From Magnetospirillum fulvum (GTDB taxonomy: Bacteria; Pseudomonadota; Alphaproteobacteria; Rhodospirillales; Magnetospirillaceae): a stretch of 64,000 nucleotides of DNA. The stretch lies in contig NZ_FNWO01000001.1 of assembly GCF_900108475.1 (NCBI RefSeq), positions 243,557 to 307,556 of the forward strand. The letters run 5' to 3'. This document shows positions 27,526 through 36,625 of the stretch, in pieces. The notes under the pieces were generated by a model, which had not been told where the DNA came from, ran no database searches, and worked only from the letters and a program-made list of their open reading frames with translations. The number at the start of each line of letters is the position of its first letter. Within the stretch, counting starts at the first letter, position 1. The translations under genes and the position numbers were made by a program.

Positions 27526-29127
27526 TCAGCTCGTCGCTTTGCCGACGTCGGCTAGTTCCTTGACGTCGAGGAGTTGATCGACATCAAGCAGCAGGATCAT
27601 CCGCTTCTGCGCCTCAAGGTTGGCGACGCGGCGGATCAGGCGCTGCTGCTCCTCCGACAATGCCGGTGCCGGGCCGATGGCCGAGGCGGCGATCCGCATC
27701 ACCTCCGACACCGAATCGACGATGAAGCCGGTCCGGACACCCCGGATGGTGTAGACCATGATCCGTTGGCGGTCGTTGCGGTCCATGCTCGGTAAGCCGA
27801 AGCGGCGACGCTGATCAACCACCGGGAGCACCACGCCGCGCAAATTGACCACGCCCTCGATGAAGTCGGGAGTCTTGGGAACCTTGGTCAATTCCTCGGG
27901 AACGCGGACGATTTCCTGGACCGAATCGATCGGGACGCCGTATTCCTCGTTCAGCAGTCGGAACGCGACGAACTGCTCCTCGTCGTCGGTGACGCCAAGG
28001 CGGGTTTCCTCGTCGGGCATGGCGTCCGCCTCCTCGCTGGCAACCGCCGTCACTTGGCGGATGTCGCTTTGGTTGAACATTTTGTCTGCGCATAAAATCG
28101 AAACCAGCCGCTTGCCCTGTTGCAACCGGCAGATCGATTCGACCTCACCGAGATTGCCGCTTCTCGCCAGCAAGGGCGGCATCGGGTCGATGACCGAACG
28201 GGCGACGCGCAGCACCTCCTTGACGCTGTCCATCACCACACCGACCGAGGCACCGGTGCCGCTGCTGCTGTCGTTAAGCGACACCACGACGATCTTGTTG
28301 GCCTCGGTCATGTCCTGCGACGGCAGACCGAACATCTCGCGCAGGGACACCAGCGGCAGCAACCGGTTGCGTAGCGTCATCACCCCCAGGACATGGGGCG
28401 GCATGTTGGGCACTTCGGTGATCTGTTCGGGAATTTGAACGATCTCCTGCACCCGTTCGATCGCGAGGGCGTATTCCTGCCCGGCGACTTCGAAGCTCAC
28501 CAACTGACTCTCGTCGCTGCTTTCAACGCGTTTAAGACCGAGTGTCTCGTCGTCGCCGTTCTTGGTCTCGCCCAGGGGGTGCTTCTGGGCTGATCCGATC
28601 GCCTTGAACTCACGCGCCACCACCTTGGCGGCATCGAGGATCATCACCATCGAGCGGCCGTCGTCACCCTTGATCATACCGGTCAGCAGTTCGGTATCGA
28701 CCGTGCCCTGGATCGCCGCGGAATCTTCGATTCGGTCGGCCCCGACCGTGACGACGTTGGCGACCCGATCCACCACCAGCCCCACCGGTCGGCCCTGGTC
28801 AAGAACCACCACCCGGGTGGCATCGTCATGCTCGATATTGCCCATGCCGAAGACATGGCGCAGCCGGATCACCGGCAGGACCGCGCCCCGCAGATTGGCC
28901 AACCCTTCCAGCGCCGTCGGACTCAGCGGCACGCTGACCAGGGCGGGCATACGGATGATTTCCTGCACTTGCGACAACGGCACCGCGAACATCTCGTCAT
29001 CGACAAGGAAGATAACGAATTGCCGGGCGCCGCCCGATCCATCGGCCTCGACCGTGATGCCGTCGCCATTGGGCGGCGGGACATTGACCGGGGGGATGGC
29101 CTGCACCGCTTCCGCGATTTCGGACAT
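27526..29127 (-). CDS. cheW: Triple-domain CheW scaffold
   Basis: This 533-residue protein is built of three consecutive CheW domains (about residues 35-165, 203-345 and 383-520). Each begins with a strand such as QFVIFLVDDEMFAVPL, QLVSFEVAGQEYALAI or QFVAFRLLNEEYGVPI and contains the V-Q-E-I-V/I and NLRG/TLRN turns. Ordinary CheW is one domain of about 150-170 residues. A GAGGAGG ribosome site fixes the ATG at 29127. It would bridge CheA to the double-tipped receptor encoded just upstream. Confidence 0.92.
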   Translation of the reverse strand: MSEIAEAVQAIPPVNVPPPNGDGITVEADGSGGARQFVIFLVDDEMFAVPLSQVQEIIRMPALVSVPLSPTALEGLANLRGAVLPVIRLRHVFGMGNIEHDDATRVVVLDQGRPVGLVVDRVANVVTVGADRIEDSAAIQGTVDTELLTGMIKGDDGRSMVMILDAAKVVAREFKAIGSAQKHPLGETKNGDDETLGLKRVESSDESQLVSFEVAGQEYALAIERVQEIVQIPEQITEVPNMPPHVLGVMTLRNRLLPLVSLREMFGLPSQDMTEANKIVVVSLNDSSSGTGASVGVVMDSVKEVLRVARSVIDPMPPLLARSGNLGEVESICRLQQGKRLVSILCADKMFNQSDIRQVTAVASEEADAMPDEETRLGVTDDEEQFVAFRLLNEEYGVPIDSVQEIVRVPEELTKVPKTPDFIEGVVNLRGVVLPVVDQRRRFGLPSMDRNDRQRIMVYTIRGVRTGFIVDSVSEVMRIAASAIGPAPALSEEQQRLIRRVANLEAQKRMILLLDVDQLLDVKELADVGKATS

Positions 29128-29160
29128 CAACGTCCTCCTCACAAATCAGGGAAAGGGGTG

Positions 29161-31089
29161 TCAGGCGCCGGCCTGCAACTCGTCGGCGAGAGAGGCGATT
29201 TCCTCGATGGCGGCGGCCAATTCCTCGGCCCCCTTGGATTGCTCCCGCGCGGCGCTGCTGGCCTCGGTGGTGGCCCGCGTCGTCTGCTGGGCGGCGGCGG
29301 CGATCTGTTCGATCCCGGTCTGGACCTCCTTGACCACCCGGACAATGTCTTCCGCCCCGTCCAGAATGCCCCGGTTACCGGCCAGGACCATTTCGATGTC
29401 GCGAGCGGTAATGTCCAGGTCGGCGGCGATCGCTTTGTTCTTCTCGACCTCTAGGGTGGCGGCGGCGGCGATATCTTCAAGGTCGCGACGCACCGCGCCA
29501 ATCTGGTCCTGAATCGCCTTGACGGTATCCTTGATGCGGTCGGCATTCTCGGCCGAATCGCGGGCAAGATTGCGGATGTCGGTGGAGACCACGGCAAAGC
29601 CCTTGCCGAATTCTCCCGCGCGGGCCGCCTCGACCGAGCCGTTGACCGCCAGCATGTTGGTCTGGATCGACACGGTGGTGATGGCATCGACGATCTTGTC
29701 GATGCGACGGCTGATCTGCTCCAGCGCCGTCATCTGCTCGCGGCTCTGCTTGCTGGCGACGACCGACTGGGAAACGCCTTCGATCAACTCGGCGATGGCG
29801 GTGCTATTGGTGCTGATCAGAGCGACGGTCGACTCGCTTTTCTCCACTGAGGCCCTGGCGCGGCTGGAGGAGATCTGGGCACCCTTCTCGATCTGGGCGA
29901 TAGCCGCCGAGGCTTGGTGGGTGGCGGCGCCCTGCTGCTGAGCACCCTTCTGGATCTGGTCGAGCGCCACCTGGATCTGGGCGGCGGCGCGATTGATTTC
30001 TTCCACCGCCGACGACAGTTCCTCGGCGGCCGAGGCAACCTCCTCGCTGCTCTTGGAAATGTCGGTAGAGTTCTTCAACTCGTCGGCCAGTTCCGACAGT
30101 TCCTGCGCCGCCTGTTCCGACTGGCCGAGGGCGAGGTTCTGCTGATCGACCGTCTTCAGCGTTTCCTCGCAGGCGGCACTCTGCTCCTCGGCGGCGGCGG
30201 CGATGATCTCAGATCCCTTCTGCACTTCCTTGACGGCGACGGCGGATTCCTCGTTGGCCTTGACGATCTCGCGACAACCGCTGGCAACCTCGGCCATGTC
30301 GCCGCGAATCTGGTCGAGTTGAATGGTAATCTGTTTGCCTTTCTCCACTTCCTGCCGCGCGCTGGTGGCGGAATTGGTGATGCCCTCGGCAATGGCCTTC
30401 ACGTCCCTTTGAATCTGGGCGATCAGATCCTGGATCTCCCGGGCACTTTTCTCGGAGGTTTCGGCCAGGGTGCGCACCTCGTCGGCAACGACGGCGAAGC
30501 CCTTGCCGTGTTGACCGGCCCGCGCCGCTTCGATCGCAGCGTTGAGCGCCAACAGGTTGGTCTGGTCGGCGATGCGCGCCACAGCCTTGACCACTTCCGA
30601 GATCGCCGCTGCCTGGCTCTCCAACTCTTCGACCATCTGCACCGAAGCGGTCTGACGCTCGGCCGCGCGGCCGATGGCCTGGATTGAATTGCCGATCTGG
30701 ATGGAGACGTTGGCGATCAGCCCCCGCAACGCTTCGGTCTTGGTCAAAGCGGCGTCGGCGCTTTCGGTGGCCTTGATGATCAATCCGGCACCATGAGAAA
30801 CCGCCTTCATCGATTGCTGGGCGGCCCCCGCCGCCTCTTCGGCCCCCGACGCGATCTGTTCCGAGGTCTTTCTCAGTTCCTCGGCGGCTGCGGTGGCCTC
30901 GGCGATGCCACTGGCCAGTTGCGAGGTGGCGGCGGCGATGCGCTCGGCCGCTTTCTGCTGCTTCGCGAAGGTACGAGCCTTGCGTTTCTGGGCTTCGGCA
31001 AGCAGTCGGCTACCGCTGCCGACATCCTCTCCTCCGACAGCCTTAGATTCCACCGAGCCGCCGACCTGGTTCTTCTTGATAAGAGCCAT
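29161..31089 (-). CDS. Soluble methyl-accepting chemotaxis protein with two signalling tips
   Basis: This 642-residue, almost entirely helical protein has no signal or membrane helix. Two hairpin-tip sequences are present: [20 protein letters not shown] at about residues 181-200 and [20 protein letters not shown] at about 480-500. Normal receptors have one. Repeated EE/AEEL heptads around and between them could hold methylation sites. The ATG at 31089 has a GAGG site. It is the first gene of the chemotaxis operon, preceded by AT-rich DNA that probably holds the promoter. The sensory input is unknown because there is no obvious ligand domain. Confidence 0.88.
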   Translation of the reverse strand: MALIKKNQVGGSVESKAVGGEDVGSGSRLLAEAQKRKARTFAKQQKAAERIAAATSQLASGIAEATAAAEELRKTSEQIASGAEEAAGAAQQSMKAVSHGAGLIIKATESADAALTKTEALRGLIANVSIQIGNSIQAIGRAAERQTASVQMVEELESQAAAISEVVKAVARIADQTNLLALNAAIEAARAGQHGKGFAVVADEVRTLAETSEKSAREIQDLIAQIQRDVKAIAEGITNSATSARQEVEKGKQITIQLDQIRGDMAEVASGCREIVKANEESAVAVKEVQKGSEIIAAAAEEQSAACEETLKTVDQQNLALGQSEQAAQELSELADELKNSTDISKSSEEVASAAEELSSAVEEINRAAAQIQVALDQIQKGAQQQGAATHQASAAIAQIEKGAQISSSRARASVEKSESTVALISTNSTAIAELIEGVSQSVVASKQSREQMTALEQISRRIDKIVDAITTVSIQTNMLAVNGSVEAARAGEFGKGFAVVSTDIRNLARDSAENADRIKDTVKAIQDQIGAVRRDLEDIAAAATLEVEKNKAIAADLDITARDIEMVLAGNRGILDGAEDIVRVVKEVQTGIEQIAAAAQQTTRATTEASSAAREQSKGAEELAAAIEEIASLADELQAGA

Positions 31090-31473
31090 GACTTTCCTCG
31101 TACTTAGTTGTTGTGATTGTGTAATCACATGTCGATTTAATTCCATTCTGGGAATGGACCGATATAGTGTGGATATTAGAATCGCAGCAGAATTTTCTGT
31201 TCATCACACCATATTGCCATATCGTTACATATAGCAAATTAAATAGACACCACATCAATCATGACGAGACCTTTTACATTTGATTTATATATGTGTCATT
31301 AAATCACAAAGCTGCATTAAAGCCATTTATGACGCTGATTCTATGCGTTAATTTTATTTTTATTAGAGGAGCAGCAGGTCTAAATTTAAGATTTATAGGG
31401 ATATAAGCCAAATTTAGCCCTCCGCAACATCCTTTTACCAGGACGGATATTCAGATATATTTAAAAGGCGTTG
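31090..31473. other. AT-rich non-coding region upstream of the chemotaxis operon
   Basis: This roughly 380-base stretch is far richer in A and T than the rest of the window, with runs such as TTTTATTTTTATT near 31350. No credible gene is seen on either strand. It probably contains the minus-strand promoter of the chemotaxis operon. It also marks the left edge of a mosaic accessory segment. Confidence 0.6.
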
Positions 31474-31635
31474 CCGCTACGACTGATCGATCCTCCGGTG
31501 ATCGGCGTGGTGATCTCGGCGGCCCTGCAACATGGCGTGCCCGTCGATGCTCTGGCCCGCTCGATTGCCCGCATCCCGCTGTCGCCGCTACGGCCAGAGG
31601 CTAATCCCCCCAATTTAAGCAGGGGTTGGACATAG
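31474..31635 (+). pseudogene. Gene fragment, possibly of a TSCPD/helix-turn-helix-type protein
   Basis: One frame reads LIDPPVIGVVISAALQHGVP then VDALARSIARIPLSPLRPE before a stop at 31633. The ALQHGVPVDALARSI stretch looks like real protein and recalls TSCPD-domain proteins. It has no start and no upstream part, because the preceding bases are AT-rich filler. Identity is uncertain. Confidence 0.35.
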
Positions 31636-31638
31636 AAT

Positions 31639-31712
31639 TCAGGCGGCCAATTTCAGTTTCTGGGCGGGAGTGATGCCGCCGATGCCCATATTGGGGCGGT
31701 CGTTGGGCCGTC
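31639..31712 (-). mobile_element. Transposase C-terminal remnant (IS481/IS3-type DDE integrase)
   Basis: The minus strand reads RPNDRPNMGIGGITPAQKLK then LAA and a stop at 31641-31639, which is the classic end of an rve-type transposase. Only about 24 codons remain, and the sequence is joined directly to an IS66 tail. Confidence 0.65.
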
Positions 31713-31726
31713 CACCCCATCAGCTC

Positions 31727-31789
31727 TCAGCTCCACGGAAGCAGTTCATCGAGCCGATGGGTCAGTTTGCCTGAAATATCGGCATCGGC
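31727..31789 (-). mobile_element. IS66 transposase C-terminal remnant
   Basis: The minus strand reads GKLTHRLDELLPWS and a stop at 31729-31727, matching the R-L/I-D-E-L-L-P-W end of IS66 TnpC. A second, longer IS66 tail occurs on the other strand at 36197-36439. The two bracket this accessory segment. Confidence 0.6.
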
Positions 31790-32576
31790 CACAAGGTCCC
31801 AGGTTCGTCCGGAATTCCCGACGTTACCCTCAACCCGCCCACAACTCTATCCACAGGATCGGGGGATAACCCGGCGTCGCGTGTCATCCCCCACCCTCTC
31901 ACCCGACATGGCGGGGAGAGAATGAAAGCCATCCGCGCTTTCAAGACGAAGTTTCCTTTCTATTGGATTCAGGACTTGACCCATCGCTCGCTGAGGCGTA
32001 TTTCCGCAATTGCGACATCGGCGGGCCAGTCCCGCAGCCCATCGCATCTTCAAATTGAGAAAACCATGAAACCCCAATCTCAGACCGCACCGGCGGAGCC
32101 TCCTAGTCGTCTCGGGACGATCGTGAGCATCGCTGATCATACCCAGGACCGCAGACATCGCCCTGTGGCCAGGAAGACCGCCCTCCGGTAGGTCCTCCTC
32201 GCAGCCGAGCGGACGCCTCCTGGGACGACACCGTCAACCCCAGGCAATGGAGGCGAAAATGGCTGCCACCTTTGCAGAAATCCCTGTTTTCCGCACTTTT
32301 TTCGGCCCACTCTCCGGCATCGGCACCAATGTCGCCGCCCGCGATGGTCGGCCCCATCCCCCTGTTCTGATTTGCCCCTGGACGCTTGATCCGGCTTCAG
32401 GGCGGCTTGTTTGCGCCTGGAAATCGGGCACCGATCCGTCTTGACCGGAACGCATCCCTAAAGAGGGCAGCGGGTCCGCCCGCTCCCTCGCCCCCCCCAT
32501 GACCACGGATACGCCGTAGGGCTACGACAGTAGTTTCTGCGCATGGATTCTTATTGCCGAAATAAAGGATAAGTAC
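31790..32576. other. Gene-poor stretch with degraded coding pieces, upstream of the NRAMP gene
   Basis: No intact gene is supported over about 790 bases. On the minus strand, 31969-32043 reads DGLRDWPADVAIAEIRLSER followed by WVKS and a stop, which looks like the tail of an unrecognised protein. The 3' half holds the structured leader described at 32201-32266 and then a run of T (32299-32304). Confidence 0.4.
32201..32266 (+). promoter_or_regulatory. Structured leader candidate upstream of the NRAMP-like gene
   Basis: The arms nest: GCAGCC (32201-32206) with GGCTGC (32261-32266), CGCCTCC (32214-32220) with GGAGGCG (32249-32255), TGGG (32221-32224) with CCCA (32239-32242), and an alternative inner GACG/CGTC hairpin. 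The compact fold lies about 310 bases before a metal-transporter start, in the right place for a metal-responsive leader. I cannot match it to a known riboswitch class. Confidence 0.3.
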
Positions 32577-34226
32577 ATGACTGCGATCGAAAAGGAGGCT
32601 GGCCTCGGTCCAAACCGGCGCTCGGCCGTTCTCGACAAGGCTCATCTCGGGTCCATCCACGGTGCCTTCGGGACCATTTCCCACGACGATATCGGACCAC
32701 GGACGACGTGGCGCGCCCGGATCAGAACCCTGCTGGCCGTGCTGGGACCGGGAGTGATCGTGATGGTCGGAGATAACGATGCTGGTGCATTCGGCACCTA
32801 CACCCAGGCCGGTCAGATTTACGGCACCGCCTTGCTGTGGACCTTGCTGCTGCTGATCCCCGTTCTGTACGTCAACCAGGAGATGGTCCTTCGCCTGGGG
32901 GCGGTCACCCGCGTTGGCCATGCCCGGCTGATTCTCGAACGGTTCGGCAAGTTTTGGGGCGCCTTCAGCGTGATCGACCTGTTCCTTCTGAACGCCCTGA
33001 CCATCGTCACTGAATTTATCGGCATCACCCTGGCGCTCGATTATCTCGGCATTTCGCGCGAAATCGGCGTGGGGATATCGGCGATTCTGGTGATGGCGGC
33101 AGCCGGAACCGGCAACTTTCGTCGGTTCGAGCGTTTCGCGATGGTACTGGCCTTCGGCAGCTTGCTGCTGGTTCCGGTATTCCTTGCGGTGCACCCGCCG
33201 CTCGACCAGATCGCACACGACTTCATGACGCCGCAGATGCCGCCAGACAGCAAACTCAGCGAGGTGATGCTGCTGGTGATCGCGATCGTCGGCACCACCG
33301 TCGCCCCCTGGCAGCTGTTCTTTCAACAAAGCTATGTGATCGACAAGCGGATCACCCCGCGCTTCATCCGTTATGAGCGGGTCGATCTGTGGCTGGGCAT
33401 TCTGATGGTGGTGATCGGCGCGGTGGCGATGATGTCCTTTACGGCGGCGATCTTCGTGGGTCGGCCCGAATTCGGGAACTTCACCGACGCCGGTGCCGTG
33501 GCGGCCGGGCTTGAAAAATATGCCGGAGCGGTGCCGGGGGTCCTCTTCGCGCTTGCCTTGCTCAACGCCTGCATCATCGGCGCGGCCGCAGTGTCGCTAT
33601 CAACAGCCTATGCGATCGGTGACGTGCTGTCGCTCCGCCACTCCCTCCACCATAAGGCAAGCGATGCCAAGGGGTTCTATGCCATCTTCGCCAGCCTGAT
33701 CCTGGTGGCGGCGTTTCTGGTGCTGACGCCCGGCACACCGCTCGGCCTGCTGACCAATGCGGTGCAAACCCTGGCCGGGATTCTCTTGCCCAGCGCTACG
33801 GTGTTCCTGCTGTTGTTGTGCAACGACCGCGCTGTGCTGGGGCCGTGGGTTAATTCCACCCGTCTGAACTGGTTTACCGGGGCAGTCATCGCGGTGTTGG
33901 TGATGCTGTCGATCATTCTGACGTCCTCGGTGCTGTTTCCCGACATCGGGGAGGATGTGATCCTCGGCATCCTGGGCGGTGGGAGCATCGTTGGCATCGT
34001 CGTGGCGTTGGCCAATTGGTTCTGGCATCGGCGGCGGGCATCCGCTCCCGAAGCCGACCAGAATCCGCCCGAGTTTTGGCAAATGCCGCCGCTGTCCGAG
34101 TTGCCTCCGCCCCGGATGTCCCGTCTCAACCGGCTGTGGATGGGGGTGTTGCGGGCTTATCTGGTGCTTGCCGCTGGCCTGGTGCTGGTCCGGATCGTCC
34201 AACTCGCCTTGTCCGGTCCGGTCTGA
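32577..34226 (+). CDS. NRAMP-family divalent metal transporter, non-canonical motif variant
   Basis: This 549-residue inner-membrane protein has about eleven hydrophobic helices after a hydrophilic N-terminus of about 50 residues. The helix-1 metal motif reads GDNDAGAFGT (residues 65-74) instead of the canonical DPGN. The helix-6 region reads TVAPWQLFFQQS where MPH is expected. It resembles the NRAMP-related branch that includes magnesium or poorly characterised metal carriers, so substrate (Mn, Fe, Mg) is open. It is preceded by a structured leader and followed by a strong hairpin. It lies in the mosaic segment, so it may have been acquired. Confidence 0.85.
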   Translation: MTAIEKEAGLGPNRRSAVLDKAHLGSIHGAFGTISHDDIGPRTTWRARIRTLLAVLGPGVIVMVGDNDAGAFGTYTQAGQIYGTALLWTLLLLIPVLYVNQEMVLRLGAVTRVGHARLILERFGKFWGAFSVIDLFLLNALTIVTEFIGITLALDYLGISREIGVGISAILVMAAAGTGNFRRFERFAMVLAFGSLLLVPVFLAVHPPLDQIAHDFMTPQMPPDSKLSEVMLLVIAIVGTTVAPWQLFFQQSYVIDKRITPRFIRYERVDLWLGILMVVIGAVAMMSFTAAIFVGRPEFGNFTDAGAVAAGLEKYAGAVPGVLFALALLNACIIGAAAVSLSTAYAIGDVLSLRHSLHHKASDAKGFYAIFASLILVAAFLVLTPGTPLGLLTNAVQTLAGILLPSATVFLLLLCNDRAVLGPWVNSTRLNWFTGAVIAVLVMLSIILTSSVLFPDIGEDVILGILGGGSIVGIVVALANWFWHRRRASAPEADQNPPEFWQMPPLSELPPPRMSRLNRLWMGVLRAYLVLAAGLVLVRIVQLALSGPV

Positions 34227-34271
34227 CCTGTCCTTGGTTTGAGGAGTCCAATGGAAGATTGCCCTAGTCCC

Positions 34272-34312
34272 GCGGACGGCGCCGAGGCCTGTCGGCTGAC
34301 CGCGCCGTCCGC
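34272..34312 (+). terminator. Long hairpin after the NRAMP-like gene
   Basis: Eleven-base perfect arms GCGGACGGCGC (34272-34282) and GCGCCGTCCGC (34302-34312) enclose a 19-base loop. TTTTATT follows about 20 bases later. It is probably the 3' end of the transporter transcript. The rest of 34313-34536 holds another hairpin (GAATACG at 34467-34473, CGTATTC at 34492-34498) and no supported gene. Confidence 0.55.
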
Positions 34313-34536
34313 ACCCCATCCCCTCGCTTCGTCCGTTTTATTCGGACTGCCGCTCTAAGCTGTCCCCACGAGTGGTGGGGCGGTCCCGGTGCGAACAGCC
34401 CGAGCCACCCCGAGGATTGCGTTATGACGACGAATTTCCTGCGCTCACGCCACCTCCTGACCATCCGAATACGCCTTTTGGTTGATTTATTCGTATTCCG
34501 CTCCCATGGCGAATGCTAAGCAAACGGGAAATCGTG

Positions 34537-34854
34537 ATGCTTCAGAATACAAACGAAGAAAGCCAGCAAGCGCTGGTCGCGTTCGAACAGGCGGCGTTTC
34601 ATCTCTGGCAGGCGCATCGCCAGCACGTCGATTATCTGAGACGGGCCGCCAAGAGCGACGACACCCCCCGCACGCGTCGGACCCTGTACAACGCCCTGAA
34701 AAGCTACCGCAAAGCCGAGGCCGACTTGTTTCGGCGCTTGGCTGACGCGGACGAGTCCAGGAGAGGGAGTGCGGACGGTTTTTCACTCCACAAAGACAGC
34801 GTTTTCACTCCCGCAACAGAACCGTCACGAGGAAACGACGAGCGCTCTCGATAG
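34537..34854 (+). CDS. Small charged helical protein of unknown function
   Basis: I do not recognise this 105-residue protein. It is helical and charged (AFEQAAFHLWQAHRQHVDYL, then KSYRKAEADLFRRLADADES), with a polar tail. It has no signal peptide, membrane helix or cysteine motif. The ATG at 34537 has a GGGA site; another in-frame ATG is at 34513. It lies among insertion-sequence scars and may be a passenger gene. Confidence 0.45.
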   Translation: MLQNTNEESQQALVAFEQAAFHLWQAHRQHVDYLRRAAKSDDTPRTRRTLYNALKSYRKAEADLFRRLADADESRRGSADGFSLHKDSVFTPATEPSRGNDERSR

Positions 34855-34912
34855 CATCCCCTCGGTTTTTGCGTATAGGTCGGGTTTATAAAGGACTGGG
34901 CAATGGGACTTT

Positions 34913-35155
34913 TTATGGAATGGCATGAAGGTCGTCGGCCAGGGGGTGGGCTGAAACGGCCTCGCGCACGGCCGTTTCGATGCGGGTCATCTCCTCTGCG
35001 GTGATTTCCGTGCCTTCAGCGATCCGGACGGTTTCCGCGACATCCTCTGTCTCTGTATCCAGAGTAAAGGGCTCGGCCACCACCAGCGGATCGATCTCGG
35101 GCATCTCGCGGCGAAGTGTATCGCGGACATGATCGCGGACGGAGTGCGGCGGAAA
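34913..35155 (-). pseudogene. C-terminal fragment of an unidentified protein
   Basis: An open minus-strand frame reads PPHSVRDHVRDTLRREMPEI and continues in acidic, helical sequence (AEEMTRIETAVREAV) to a stop at 34913. It begins right at an IS3 transposase remnant and has no start of its own apart from an internal ATG at 35104. The beginning vaguely recalls the cytosolic dimerisation domain of cation diffusion facilitators; this is a guess. Confidence 0.35.
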
Positions 35156-35159
35156 TCAT

Positions 35160-35225
35160 GCTGCCGCCAAAGCTCGAATGCGGCCTTCTGCCGTTGTAGA
35201 CGTCGAAATAGCGGCCCAGAGCGCT
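35160..35225 (-). mobile_element. IS3-family transposase (OrfB) C-terminal remnant
   Basis: The minus strand reads ALGRYFDVYNGRRPHSSFGG, the hallmark Y-N-x-R-R-P-H-S-S-x-G-G end of IS3-type OrfB. The surrounding frames are broken. The rest of 35226-35370 shows no supported gene. Confidence 0.7.
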
Positions 35226-35370
35226 GGTTATCGAAAACGAGCTTTGTGCTAAATTTCTGTACCGACGGCCTGTCTATTTTCAGGATTTCCTCGACAGAAA
35301 CCAGACGAATCAGGCATGTCTATCGGGAGATGCGCTTCGGCGCACGGGCACCCGCAAACGAGTCCGCCAA

Positions 35371-35976
35371 ATGAGCCCAGAATACCTCTTTACGACATTT
35401 ATCGTCTGCGCAGCACCGGGGATAGGTGTTGTATATGCCCTCTCTTCGACAATTGGGGGCGGGCTGCGGGCAGGATTCTGGGCTTCTCTTGGCTGCACCA
35501 TTGCGACGGTCATTCATATGGCCGTGGCCATGGCCGGTCTTGCAACCATTCTGCATGCCAGTGCCGCATTGTTCCAGGCCGTAAAGTTTGCGGGCGTCGC
35601 CTATTTAATGTGGATGGCCTGGGCGGTCTTGAAAGATCAAGGTGCTTTGTCTCTGCGACCTAGCAAGCCAGAACCGTCTATAAGGATCGTCCGTCGAGGA
35701 ATTTTGCTGAATATCCTCAATCCAAAACTTCCATTATTCTTTCTCGCCTTCATTCCGCAGTTTATGCCCCCGGAGAGTGGCGTCGCCGATTTGATGGAGC
35801 TTGGCTTCGGATTCACTGCCATGACTTTTATCGTGTTCATGGGATACGTCGTGATCGCTGCGAGCGGCCGCCAGCGTTTACTGGATAGCGAGCGGACAAT
35901 GAACTGGCTCCGGCGTGCCTTCGCTGCGTCGTTCGTTGCTTTGGGACTGAAACTGGCCAGCGAAAACACGCGATAG
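35371..35976 (+). CDS. LysE/RhtB-family amino acid or metabolite exporter
   Basis: This 201-residue inner-membrane protein has about six hydrophobic helices. The family signature is visible in the N-terminal third (AAPGIGVVYALSSTIGGGLRAG) and in FLNILNPK-like GILLNILNPKLPLFFLAFIPQF. Family members export basic amino acids, homoserine lactones or threonine; the substrate is unknown. It sits between transposase scars, and its codon use is less GC-biased than its neighbours, consistent with transfer. Confidence 0.88.
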   Translation: MSPEYLFTTFIVCAAPGIGVVYALSSTIGGGLRAGFWASLGCTIATVIHMAVAMAGLATILHASAALFQAVKFAGVAYLMWMAWAVLKDQGALSLRPSKPEPSIRIVRRGILLNILNPKLPLFFLAFIPQFMPPESGVADLMELGFGFTAMTFIVFMGYVVIAASGRQRLLDSERTMNWLRRAFAASFVALGLKLASENTR

Positions 35977-36196
35977 GAAGGGCGCCAGTCGAGTCTGGGT
36001 GTTCGGCCAGTCCCCCCTTCCGGCCAATCGCGACGACTCCACACCTACAGAAGACATTCGTTGCAGATTGCACGCATCTTGATGCTTGCGCTGGAATAAT
36101 ACCGACCGTCCTATGAAATGACTTTTTTGATCCATGGGTCGAGACAGTAGCTTTTGATCCGCTGAGCATCTGCGGCTGTGATGTTGTCCGGAACCG

Positions 36197-36439
36197 CAAG
36201 GGCTGCGCGGAATTGCCCTCGGCAGAAAATCGTGGCTCTTCGCCGGGTCCGATCGCGGTGGCCAGCGCGCCGCCGCCATGTACAGCCTGATCGTCACCGC
36301 CAAGATGAACGATGTCGATCCCCAGGCCTGGCTCGCCGAAATCTTGGCCTGCATCGCAGGGCATCCCGTCAACCGGCTCGACGAACTCCTGCCGTGGAAC
36401 AGGAGACGCGTCGCCACGGGGACTGATGCCGCCGCCTGA
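36197..36439 (+). mobile_element. IS66 transposase (TnpC) C-terminal remnant
   Basis: An open frame reads QGLRGIALGRKSWLFAGSDR then GGQRAAAMYSLIVTAKMND, DPQAWLAEI and NRLDELLPW before the stop at 36437. This is the last 80 codons of an IS66 transposase without its catalytic part. Together with the minus-strand IS66 tail at 31727 it brackets a 4.7 kb segment. The flanking 35977-36196 and 36440-36625 hold no supported gene. Confidence 0.85.
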
Positions 36440-36625
36440 GACCTACACGGCTGCGGCTCCCACCGGAGGCTTAATATATAGCTACACATGCTCTAAAATT
36501 AACGAAAGGTGAATGGAGCATTCAGAACAGGGTCACATCTTTCATGTTAGGCAATGGAACGTCGATGTCTGTGGATACGCACTGTCCATTGGGCTTCACA
36601 TCGTCGTTCCGAGTTGAAAGCCATC

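Noticed and set aside
32161..32306. Known manganese or magnesium riboswitch (yybP-ykoY or M-box) upstream of the NRAMP-like gene
   Set aside because: The conserved core sequences of those classes, as I know them, are not visible; only generic nested stems can be supported.
34424..34519. 31-codon open frame that could be a leader peptide
   Set aside because: No run of regulatory codons and no attenuator-like alternative hairpin could be shown; the downstream gene is itself uncertain.
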